Assembly: GCF_963678635.1 (NCBI RefSeq) | Contig: NC_087065.1 | Coordinates: 64,759,374 to 64,823,373, forward strand | Length of the DNA: 64,000 nt | Reading direction: 5' to 3' | Origin: Symsagittifera roscoffensis | Taxonomy: Eukaryota > Xenacoelomorpha > Acoela > Convolutidae | Part shown: positions 1 through 9,600 of the stretch, piece by piece | How positions within the stretch are numbered: position 1 is the first letter of the stretch | Layout: every line of letters starts with the position of its first letter | Notes under the pieces: model-generated | What the model was told of the DNA's origin: nothing | The model's database searches: none | Seen by the model: the letters and a program-made list of their open reading frames with translations, nothing else | Translations under genes and position numbers: made by a program

Positions 1-69
1 GAATAAAGTATGGTGAGTTTTTTAATATTTTAATTAGTTAGTAATATTCATTTAATTCATACTTATCTG

Positions 70-1875
70 TTAGTCGTCGGGGAAAAAACCGTGGGGGAAG
101 ATGTCGTGAATTAGTTCTGAAGTTGTTAGTAGTTTAGCTAAGATGCGGATGATATTTTTAGTCTGAAGCAGTGGCCAAAGCAATTGAAGTGCCTTAATAG
201 TGGTTAGTTCTTCAGTGCCAACTGCAAACTCATAAGGTGTGTTTTGGATTAGATTATATAATTTGTGATTGAATTTAGTGTTGTGGATGAATTCTAAAAT
301 TGGGATTTCTATAGGTTGTACAAACTCGTGCGGGATAAGGAAGGGTCGGGATTCTTCGGCGTTGAAGGTCTTGGTGATGGGACAGAAGATGTACATTTGG
401 GTTATGGGATCATAATTGCGAAGAATACCATGAATGTTAGTGTCTTTAATACAATATGTGAAATTTAGGAAAAATGGTGAAGTGTATTTGGAATTAATGA
501 ATTGAAAGCGATGGTGTGGTTGTCTAGAGGGTGTGTGTAGGTCAAAGTGATTTTGGATGAAGCGATAATAACTATATGTGTGGGTTTGTTTAGTGCGCAA
601 CATAATATCGTGTGAGCAGTGTAAATCTCTTTCGTGTGGTGCAAGGAAATGAAAGGTTAGTGAAAATATTTGGAAGCGTTCTTTAAAACTTTCGTATGCT
701 TGTGTGTCTGTTAGTGCTTCTGAAATAATGTGATCAAACTTTCGGTCGAAGATGTTTAGTGTAAATATATATGGTGTCTTGATGAAAAATTTCTCGGTAA
801 TTTGTGGATTAGCGAAGCGATCGTCGTCTAAGAATTGATCTTGGTTAGCTCTGATGATGTTGTGATCATAGTATTCGAGTGTATATTCGTTAGCTCTAGG
901 TGCAGTGTGTGTTTTTAGTGATTTTTTATATCCAACGTAAGTAAATTGTCTAGCGGTTAGTGGTGTAGTGAGTCGATATAGCATGTCCGTATTTCGCTCT
1001 ATATCGATGTAAGTGTTAGATAAAGGTAAGCAAAGAGGGTTAGTAAAATGATAATATGAGGTCCAAGAGAGAGTGGGCATTAAAACGTATTCATCTACAA
1101 AGTTGCGTGTTTCGTTAGTGTCGTGGGGGGTGTTTAAGGTGTTTTGTGGGAATGAGGGTAAGGTGATGGCTAAAAATTCTTTTGTGTTAGTATGCTTGGG
1201 GTGGTTGATGTATTCACGGGCTGTTCCTGGTTTTGCTGGGAAAGGATGGTTGGGGAACTTTCTTTTAAAAGTGCGGTAAGCTCTATTAGTGTTGAGTGAA
1301 GATTCAGTTGATGTGGATGATGGTGCTAATGATTCAGTATAATTTGAAGAGGGTGTAGGGGTAGGGGGGTTGGATGAATTTATTGTGGAGGAGATTTGGT
1401 TTATTGTTGGGGTATGGAGGTGGTAGGGTTGTTGTTGCAGGGTAATAAAATTATCTAGCTCTGGGGAGATTCGGGGGGTGTCTGGAGAATGAGATGATTG
1501 GTCAGAATGGTATGAGGAGTAGGTTGGGGTAACTTGGGAAGCATAAGAGGGTGTGGGAGTGATTGGGTCAGGGTTATTGGGTAATATGGGTTGAAAAGGG
1601 GGTTGAGAAAAATTAGAAGAATTATGAAAATGATTTGATGGGGATGGTTCTGAGTCGGCAAATTCATCGGGGGTTTCAATATTCGGGTTATTGAGTTGTG
1701 AGATGGAATATAAAACTGAGATGTGTGAATTAGTGTCGGAATTCATGCCTGATGTTACATTACTAGATGGAAAATCGGGTGGCGGAAAAGCAAAAAGTGG
1801 TATTATTGGGATTGGAGAGGTAAGATTGGTTGGGTGGGAATTTGATCGGTGTAGTGATCCAAGTTGGCGGCTCAT
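70..1875 (-). CDS. Unrecognised 601-aa 3' accessory ORF of the env-bearing retroelement
   Basis: The intact ATG-to-stop frame starts inside the stop of the upstream env-like gene (ATGA overlap of 4 nt), which suggests translation coupled to env or use of the same spliced mRNA. Residues 1 to about 200 are low-complexity, rich in Ser, Thr, Pro and Asn. Residues about 205-601 look globular, rich in aromatic residues, with no signal peptide and no obvious membrane span. No known domain is recognised. Its place between env and the 3' LTR is where complex retroviruses keep regulatory or accessory genes, but nothing in the sequence shows such a role. A structural protein or a gene captured from the host are equally open. 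Confidence 0.75.
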   Translation of the reverse strand: MSRQLGSLHRSNSHPTNLTSPIPIIPLFAFPPPDFPSSNVTSGMNSDTNSHISVLYSISQLNNPNIETPDEFADSEPSPSNHFHNSSNFSQPPFQPILPNNPDPITPTPSYASQVTPTYSSYHSDQSSHSPDTPRISPELDNFITLQQQPYHLHTPTINQISSTINSSNPPTPTPSSNYTESLAPSSTSTESSLNTNRAYRTFKRKFPNHPFPAKPGTAREYINHPKHTNTKEFLAITLPSFPQNTLNTPHDTNETRNFVDEYVLMPTLSWTSYYHFTNPLCLPLSNTYIDIERNTDMLYRLTTPLTARQFTYVGYKKSLKTHTAPRANEYTLEYYDHNIIRANQDQFLDDDRFANPQITEKFFIKTPYIFTLNIFDRKFDHIISEALTDTQAYESFKERFQIFSLTFHFLAPHERDLHCSHDIMLRTKQTHTYSYYRFIQNHFDLHTPSRQPHHRFQFINSKYTSPFFLNFTYCIKDTNIHGILRNYDPITQMYIFCPITKTFNAEESRPFLIPHEFVQPIEIPILEFIHNTKFNHKLYNLIQNTPYEFAVGTEELTTIKALQLLWPLLQTKNIIRILAKLLTTSELIHDIFPHGFFPDD

Positions 1876-4490
1876 CGTGGGCTAAAAAAATGATTATTTT
1901 GAGACTGAAAAGCGGTGGTATGGGGTTGTTCAATAATTTGTTCATAAGTATTTTGATCTTGTGACTGGTGTGTCATTATATGTTGGATGGGACTTTGTGA
2001 TGTGGTGAGTCGAAAATTTGGATTATGTGTGATGGCTAAATTTCGAAAATTTCGTGGGACTAGGGATAGTGGATGGTTATTTGGTAGGGGTGGTAATTGT
2101 GGTGCCGTTGGCGTTATGTCTACATTGTTATGTTCTTCGTCGTATGTATTTTGTCGTGTTGCTATTTTTGTATTATATTCTTTTATTTGTGCGTCTAAAA
2201 GAATTTTGTTTATAGATGTAGAAAAGATTCCAAAAAATACTGCAAAGAGTATGCGTGCTACGCTTGCTTGTCTGTTTACTTGTGTGTGTATAGCACATGT
2301 GTTGTAGATTCCTTTTAAAAGTGAGAAAAGAAATCCAATAAAGTTAAACATTGCGTATAAAATAGTCAATTTTTCTAAGATGTAGTAGGGCCATCCTAGA
2401 AAATCGAGGATCTCATTTTTTAGTGTAACAAAGCTAAAAATGTTAATTGGTGATATATCTTGGGGACGGTATTTTTCACCGTTTAGATATATATAATCTT
2501 TAATGTCTTTAAAATATCCGCTATAGTCTTGCGTGTAGATATCGGCAAATCCTGCGGTTTCTGCAAGTTTGCGTAAATTTTGGTCTATTGATTGTCTTTG
2601 TATAGTGTCCATTTGTGTTAATAATTCTTGGAATTGTTGTGTTCTAATGTGATGTTGCATATCTGATTTTGAATAGATTCCTATTGATTGTAAGTCTATA
2701 TTTGGGTTTCGAGCAATAGCGCGAATGCTTTCTGGTGAAAATTTTTTGAGTGATTGCATTAATGTGGGATATGGAGTGAGAAGATAATATTTATTTTCAT
2801 CAGGGTTTAGTTGTACTACATTGTGGCTGTTTTCTGATCCACATGGGACTGCGGTATCCCAGAAATAGGTTCTTCGTGAAAGTGTATCCACGAAATGTAC
2901 TTTATTCTTATAAAAGATAGGGATTCTTTTATAACATCGTTTATCTTCAAAAACGTATAGTGGTGATACTTTTTTAGTACAAGTATAAAACCATAAGATG
3001 TTTCCTTCATAGTCTAAAAAATTTGATCTATTTCCAGATAATAAGTATCCTGCATAGGGTATTTTTAATACTGCTAGTGCAAGTGATTGTAATATTTGTG
3101 TTCGTTCTAATTCGCATAGTTGGTGTAGTGTTTCTAATTCGGAGAGTGACATTTCTTGAAAAATTCGGCTAATTGTATAATCTAGTTTCATATCTAAATG
3201 AATATCATAGTGGATATTACCGAAATATGTAGTATTCATTAGTGATAATTCTTGTAAGCGTGTGCTTCTGGTGTCATGGGGTTTTAGATGTCCACCAGGT
3301 TGTCCGTTGCTTTTTTCAAAATTAACTGGTATATAGGATGTTCCTTCGTTTGGAGGATGACCTGTGGCATATGGGTCGATTTTTACTTTTCCAGTGGTCA
3401 TGTCGAATCCTTTTTCGTATTCAACTAATATTTCAGAGTATTGTGTTCTGTGAAGTGGATTCCTGTATTTACATGCAAGTTCTGTTTCTTGATATATTTG
3501 AAAACGTGTCAATTTATTTTCTATATTGTCTATGTTTCTAAAATTAGAACTTAGTTTTCGTGATGGATGGACTTGTTCATATGGAATTGATTGTATAAAA
3601 TATTTTTCGTGAAATTTTATCATACGAGCGTGTATTTTTGCTACTTGAAATGTTGTACATGTATCTTCGGGGAACCAAACAATGGTTGCTTGTGTTCTCG
3701 TTGTAGGGTCGCAATAACCTTGATCATTTTTACAAGGTAATCGGATTCCTTGATAGATCATTGTATTATCTGATAAATCTCGTGTTAGTTGTATTTTTTC
3801 GAGTTGTATTTTCCAATCAAAAAACATTATTTCTTGGTATCCTTTATTTTTTGTGTCTGTTTTGCAGTTTGATGGGTCATTTATACCAATGTGTGGTATC
3901 CAGTGTTTATCGTGTAGGTCATAGGTTAATCGTCCGTGTGCGCCGTTATATGGGTATTTTTCGTCTAGTTTTATATGTCCTTGGTGTCTTTCAAGTTGTG
4001 ATTGATGTACAGAGTCTGAAAAAACTTGAAAATTAACTAACTTTCTTGCGGAGTTTTTATTTTGTGTGATGTTTAGTCGGAGTAACTCGTTTTTACAATC
4101 TTCGGGATTGAGATGTAAAAGTCGTTCTATATTACTCTGGTAGAATGATTCATGGTCAAGTCGGTTTTTATTTCCGTTTGAGACTTGTGAACAATGTACT
4201 TTCTTTTCAGAAAATGTTGCTGTGAATTTATATCCTATAACTGTAGTTGCTCGGGCTTTTGAATAAAGTGTTGCTATTACATTTGTAGTTTCTATGGCTT
4301 GGGGTTCTGTTTCGCACTGTGATACTTGATTTATTGCATACTTGTGTAGTGTTTTTTGTTCGTTTTCTTCACAATCGTAATGTGTTACTAATAAATCTTG
4401 GGGTCCTGTACGAGGGGAAGGGTTTGTGTTTTGATTTGAGATTACTAGAAAAAGGAGTTGGAGAAAAATTAATAATTTTAGAATATACAT
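1872..4490 (-). CDS. env: Envelope-like glycoprotein (872 aa)
   Basis: The protein starts with a hydrophobic signal peptide (residues 1 to about 19). A large Cys-bearing ectodomain with several N-x-S/T sites follows, then two hydrophobic stretches about 100-170 residues from the C-terminus and a polar tail. Position after pol and the type I membrane layout support an envelope role (receptor binding and fusion at the cell surface). The central CYKRIPI ... FVDTLSRR ... PCGS pattern faintly recalls class III fusion glycoproteins of negative-strand RNA viruses that retroelements have captured; this is recollection, not a search result. I see no furin-type cleavage site. The reading frame is intact. 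It overlaps the preceding methionine-less frame by 13 nt and the next ORF by 4 nt. Confidence 0.7.
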   Translation of the reverse strand: MYILKLLIFLQLLFLVISNQNTNPSPRTGPQDLLVTHYDCEENEQKTLHKYAINQVSQCETEPQAIETTNVIATLYSKARATTVIGYKFTATFSEKKVHCSQVSNGNKNRLDHESFYQSNIERLLHLNPEDCKNELLRLNITQNKNSARKLVNFQVFSDSVHQSQLERHQGHIKLDEKYPYNGAHGRLTYDLHDKHWIPHIGINDPSNCKTDTKNKGYQEIMFFDWKIQLEKIQLTRDLSDNTMIYQGIRLPCKNDQGYCDPTTRTQATIVWFPEDTCTTFQVAKIHARMIKFHEKYFIQSIPYEQVHPSRKLSSNFRNIDNIENKLTRFQIYQETELACKYRNPLHRTQYSEILVEYEKGFDMTTGKVKIDPYATGHPPNEGTSYIPVNFEKSNGQPGGHLKPHDTRSTRLQELSLMNTTYFGNIHYDIHLDMKLDYTISRIFQEMSLSELETLHQLCELERTQILQSLALAVLKIPYAGYLLSGNRSNFLDYEGNILWFYTCTKKVSPLYVFEDKRCYKRIPIFYKNKVHFVDTLSRRTYFWDTAVPCGSENSHNVVQLNPDENKYYLLTPYPTLMQSLKKFSPESIRAIARNPNIDLQSIGIYSKSDMQHHIRTQQFQELLTQMDTIQRQSIDQNLRKLAETAGFADIYTQDYSGYFKDIKDYIYLNGEKYRPQDISPINIFSFVTLKNEILDFLGWPYYILEKLTILYAMFNFIGFLFSLLKGIYNTCAIHTQVNRQASVARILFAVFFGIFSTSINKILLDAQIKEYNTKIATRQNTYDEEHNNVDITPTAPQLPPLPNNHPLSLVPRNFRNLAITHNPNFRLTTSQSPIQHIMTHQSQDQNTYEQIIEQPHTTAFQSQNNHFFSPR

Positions 4491-5614
4491 GTGTATGATA
4501 ATCCTGAGTATGGATTATAAAATGTAATGTAGCCAATTGTGTTTTTGGTATATCTGTCGTATTTGTATATTACTTCAGTAGTTATAAACGGTGGTGGTAG
4601 TGATTGAGCTGTTATGTTAGGTGGATTTAATGGGTAGGGATGTTGGGTAATATTATTTAACTTAACTGTGATTTCAAACTTTAATTGTAAACTGTTTTGT
4701 TGGAGTATTTGAATATTGTGATCACGGATATCGTTGTGAATATCTTGGCGATATTGTAATCTATTAAGTGCCCAGTTATGAAGGCGGTTACTTTCTTGAT
4801 GTTGTCCAAATAATGGTGGAGGTGCTGTAAATGTATTCCAATCTAGTCTTAAAGGAATATTTATTGATGATTGTTCTCGATATCTGGCGTCGAGATTATT
4901 TGGAAAATTTAAGTTAAAAGGTGGTGGTGAAATCTGGCTTATTGATGGTGTTGATGGTAGTGATAATGTTTCTGGTAGTGATGAGGATGTTGTTGTATCC
5001 GTAGAAATATCTATTGGATTATTGACTAAATTTAATTCACCTTGTGTAAATGAATGTGTTGTCCAATATGGTAGTCGTGATGCCTGGTTTGGGGGGTTAA
5101 AGGGATTTTCACGTATTTGTTCGGATGTTGGTGTTGAACCTAAGTAATCTGATGGTAGGCTTGAGGTGCTACGTTGTGAAAGAAGCGTAGGGGTTTCTGG
5201 TAATATACCAATGGGGTTTTCTGGAGTGTTTTGTGATGGGGATTGAGGTATATCAAAATGAACTCGGGGAGTTTGAAAATTTCTGTTTCGTCGAGGATGT
5301 ATAATTTGTCTATTTATTTCGACTGTATTTTGGTTTTGACTAGGATTTCTTATTCTACCTAGTTCTTGTGGTAGTGTTGGGTATAGCTTATATGTTGGTT
5401 CGCTTAGAGGTGCTTGTCGTTGAACTGGTTCTAGTGGTTCTGATAAACGAGCATGTCGTTCTTCAAAAGTGTATGGATTGTCTTGAAAAGAAATTCGTGT
5501 AGATGTTTGAGGATTTTGAGTAATTGAAGGTGGTGTTTGGTTATCTTGGGATGATGTCGGTGAAGACTGACTTTGTGACTGTTGGGTAGCAATTTTTGAT
5601 GAATTTTTTAATTG
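4478..5614 (-). CDS. 378-codon open frame without any ATG, Gln/Pro/Ser-rich
   Basis: Between an upstream TAA (5617-5615) and the TAA at 4480-4478 the minus strand reads open for 378 codons with no methionine codon at all. The translation is rich in Gln, Pro, Ser, Thr and Asn in its first two thirds and has a more ordered, aromatic C-terminal third. Its codon use matches the neighbouring env and pol frames (A/C-rich, G-poor), so it looks like real coding sequence. It overlaps the end of the small membrane ORF by 7 nt and the start of env by 13 nt. Expression would need splicing, frameshifting from the small ORF, or a non-AUG start. No domain is recognised. Confidence 0.6.
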   Translation of the reverse strand, partial: QLKNSSKIATQQSQSQSSPTSSQDNQTPPSITQNPQTSTRISFQDNPYTFEERHARLSEPLEPVQRQAPLSEPTYKLYPTLPQELGRIRNPSQNQNTVEINRQIIHPRRNRNFQTPRVHFDIPQSPSQNTPENPIGILPETPTLLSQRSTSSLPSDYLGSTPTSEQIRENPFNPPNQASRLPYWTTHSFTQGELNLVNNPIDISTDTTTSSSLPETLSLPSTPSISQISPPPFNLNFPNNLDARYREQSSINIPLRLDWNTFTAPPPLFGQHQESNRLHNWALNRLQYRQDIHNDIRDHNIQILQQNSLQLKFEITVKLNNITQHPYPLNPPNITAQSLPPPFITTEVIYKYDRYTKNTIGYITFYNPYSGLSYTCIF

Positions 5615-5808
5615 TTACTTTTGTGGGAAGGTTTATGTTTATTATAATATTCTTCCAAAAAAAGAATTAGAAGGATTGTTGCTAGGGCAAATGTGAAGAT
5701 TGCTTTCTTTATACATTTACATATTGTCAAAATGAGGGATGATAAGAATGCTATGAAAATTACAAACAATAAAAAAATATCAGTTCTACTGAAAATTTTT
5801 TGTATCAT
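5608..5808 (-). CDS. Small membrane protein ORF (66 aa)
   Basis: This ATG-started ORF encodes a short protein with two hydrophobic segments (about residues 11-29 and 35-50) separated by a basic Cys-Lys stretch, then a Lys/His-rich tail. It ends 7 nt inside the methionine-less frame, so it could feed that frame by a -1 shift or be a separate viroporin-like or leader-like product. No family is recognised. Short length and AT-rich DNA make a chance ORF possible. Confidence 0.35.
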   Translation of the reverse strand: MIQKIFSRTDIFLLFVIFIAFLSSLILTICKCIKKAIFTFALATILLILFLEEYYNKHKPSHKSNN

Positions 5809-5814
5809 TTAGAC

Positions 5815-6627
5815 AAGTTATATGAATCGTACCTGTGGATGTAATCAAGGGTTTTGGAAAGTTGGAGGAATAGTTCGAGTATAGTGTAGAAAATTTAAAA
5901 AATATTACAAAAAATGATTAAGATTATTAAAAAAGATTCAAGGATATCAAAAAGAAATATTATGAAAGTTTCAAGTATCGTAAAAAATTGTTTGAGGTTT
6001 GTGATAATTTTAGTGACTGTTTGATAGAAGAGCATTTAAGAAATGACTTCTTGATCGAATATTTTTTGTTGTTTAGGGCAATTTTCAAGTGTGGTCGGAT
6101 TATTTATTAGATTTTTGACAAGTGGGTTGAGTTTTGTAAAAAATTGTTGGGGGCAATTTTTATGGTGATCGGGAGGTCTTCTTTGTCTTTATTTTCATTT
6201 GTCAAATGATCTGGGGTATTTTTGAGATTTTTATACTTTAGGCTAAATAAAATGGTCGATTTTTACTTTAGGTTAATTTAACATATTTGTTTGGGGGATA
6301 TTTGAGGTCTGAGTTGGGGAAATATTGTTGATCTTTGGTTTATTAGATAAGGGAGGGTTATGATATTATGGTGATATTTATTTTAGTTGTCAAGTTGGAG
6401 TGGTTTGCTTATTTTTGACCTGGAGGTCGTAAAGTTATAGTTATAGATATGCCTGGAGTTTAATATCGTTCGTCTAGTTGGTTTGTGTTAGAGTTAGAGA
6501 AGGTGACGGATTGGATGAATCCTATTGGCTAATTATGAACTAGAATCGCTGCGTGTTTGTCAGCATGTTATTTTGAAAAATGAAAGTGTAAAATGTTTCA
6601 GAGGTGCAAAGATTATTAAATGTAGAA
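5815..6627. other. Non-coding spacer between pol and the small membrane ORF
   Basis: About 800 bp with no ORF of note on either strand. Composition is A/T-rich with G-rich tracts on the plus strand. It would be a natural place for a splice acceptor for the env-side mRNA, but I could not single one out. Confidence 0.4.
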
Positions 6628-9600
6628 TTAAAGTTGTTTTTGAAATTCAACTTTCTTTAATATTTTAGATTGTGGGATGAATAATTTATAATTTTTACGT
6701 GGTTGATTTCTAAGTCGTGAAGACTCTCTATGTTCTGATTTGTCGATTTGTTCTTGGGGTATTATTTGTTCTGTCATTTTTCTATTTTTTCTTTCTTTTT
6801 GAGATGTATTTTGATCTAGATTTTTTGTATTGTTTTTTGTGGTGGTTGATTTTGTATTTTGATTTCCGAGGTGAATATCAGTTTGTTCCTTTGTTGTATT
6901 TTCCGTATGTGGGTCATTTTGAATAACTTTTAAACCTGTAAAAGAATATAATTGAGTTAGTTCGCGGAGTGCGTATTCTTTTGGATAATAAGGTAATAGG
7001 TTATTTCGGTGTTGAACGATTTCTTTTTTGTCTGAGTCGGTGATTTTATATGTGACATCAGTGGGTTTTGCAATTATTTGGTATGGTCCTTTTCGAAGGG
7101 GTTGTAATTTTTTAGAAATTCCTTTTTGAGTATTAAAATTAGGTATTAAAACAAATGTTCCAATTTTTAATTCGGAGGCTGGTGTAAAACGTGAATTGAT
7201 TTGTTCATTAATGTTTTGTCTTTGTAATAACTTTTTTGTTATTTTTTGATAAATTTCATTGTGTTTTTTATCTCTATTTAGAATCCATTCGGTGTGTGTA
7301 CCGGAGGCTAGTTTAAGAATTTGTGGGTGATGAAAATGATCTTCATCGTGTGTATGTAAAGGTAGGTTATAACAAATTGAGTCTTTATTTGGTTGACAAT
7401 AACCTTGTGCGTTTTTATGAGAATTTGCTGTAAACATTATTGGTTTGCGTGGCTTTTGGTTAAAAACCATTTCGTATGGTGACATTCCTAAAGTTGTCGT
7501 AATTTGTGAATTATACGCTAAGGGAAATAATTTTACATTTGCTGACCATTCGGTATATTTTGTATCATTTCCGTTGATGATACATCTAAGATATTCTTGT
7601 AATGAACGGTTCATACCTTCGACTAAGCCGTTTGTCCAAGGTGCATGAGATGTACGTGGTTTGTGTTTAATGTTATATAAATGACATAGTGTGATAATTT
7701 CATTATTTATGAATTCTGTACCGTTGTCTGTAACTAAAATTTCTGGTAGTCCGAATTTTGCTATCCAGTGTTCATAGAGTGTTGTGTAAGCGTAATAAGC
7801 GTTACAATGTGGTACTGGGTTAAGTGCTACATAATGTGTAAATGCGTCAACAATTACCATAATGTAGGAGTTTCCTTCGGATGAGGGTGAAATTGGTCCT
7901 TTGGTATCAAATGAGATACGATGGTTAAAGTACAAGCTTTGTCCTTTAAAGTCTTGTTTTTGTGCTATTTGTTTTTGATTTGGGTAAGGTTTATTTAGTT
8001 GACATACTATACAGTCATTGCATAGTACTTTTATCCAAATTGGTGCATTTGGGAAGTAAAAATTTTGTATAAAATTTGAATATGTTTTTTCTGATCCAGA
8101 GTGTCCTTTAATATTTTGTGTATGTGAAATATTAAAAGCTATAAGAATCATACTTAAAGGGAGACAGGGAACTGTAGATTCATTTAGTTTGTATTCTAGA
8201 AGGTCTGTGTTTTCGTTAATTGTTGTATTATTGAATTTTCGAAAATATCGGAGGAGTGTTTTGTTTCCTAGAATAGTTGAATCTGCTTTGACGGGTTTAG
8301 TTTTATATTTGTGCCATGATTTTAGTTGTCGAATTACTGGGTCAAGATTTTGATATTGTTTCAGTGTTGAAATTGTAATTGTTTCTGTTGGGGGGAGAAA
8401 AATGTTTTCAATTTCTAATTTAGATAAGGGTATTGTATCAAGTGGGTCATGGAGGTCAAAAACTTGATTTATTGTGTATTTTGAATCGTTTGTTTGTGGT
8501 CCTGATAAGTTTATTTTATCAGTTAAATTTTCTTTTTCAATTAGTGGAAAATGGTCTTTTTTAGGCGGGTGTTGTTTTATTCTTTTTTGTTGGGTGTTAT
8601 TTTTTATCCATTGTGAATATGGGATTGGTTTAAAAGTTGATGTTCCAAGTAGATCAACTTCATAGTGATTATTTTGACAATCTAAATAAAGTGGGAAGTG
8701 TTGTAGATTGTTTATCTGTGATTGTTCAACGTCAGTTTTTACTGCATATTTGCATTCTAGTCGGGGTGATGTTTCATTTTCTGCAAGGTAGAATTTTATA
8801 TTTTTGGGTATTTCAACTGTGGTTTTACGTGTAAGTAATTCAGGTGGCGTATTTCGACTTAAGGTGTCTGGTAATGCAAGATTTTTTCCTGCGGTCCAAA
8901 CTATATGTAAGTTTGGGAATTTCATTAAAATTAATTGAAATCTATAAACTCGGTGGTTTGGATTAGACTTTTGTGTAAAAAGAAAGATGATTGGTTTATG
9001 GTCTGTGAATAGAACTGTGGGATGTTTTGATCCAAGTATCAGAAATTCATATTCTGTTAGTGTATATATTATGGCTGTACATTCTCTCATTAGAGTTGAG
9101 AGTCGTAGCTCTGCTTGAGTGAATAATCGAGAATTTGCTGATATGAGGTTCATTTTATTTGTACCATTATGTGATTGTAATAATGCTGCGCCGATGCCAA
9201 AGTTCGAAGCATCGCACATTGCATAAAATGGTTGATTTGAATCTGGAATTGTGTTTGAAATTTGTTCAGTTAGAAGTTTTTTAATTTCTTCAAATCGTGT
9301 TTGATGTTCTGTGTTCCATTCAAAATTATTTTGTTGTCTAAGTATATTATAGAATGGTCGTAGATATAATTGCATTTTATAAACATATTTGCTTAAAAAG
9401 TTTAACATTCCAAGGAATTCTTGGATTTTCTTTTTATTTGTTGGTGGTTGAAGTTTTTGAATAGCGTCAATGCGTGATTTCAATGGAGTGATTGTTTTTC
9501 TTTCTATATTATGTCCTAAGAATTTAACTCTTGTCAAAAAGAAGTGTGATTTATCGGGGGCGGCCTTCAGATTTTCGTTCTGAAGTATTTGGTGATATTT

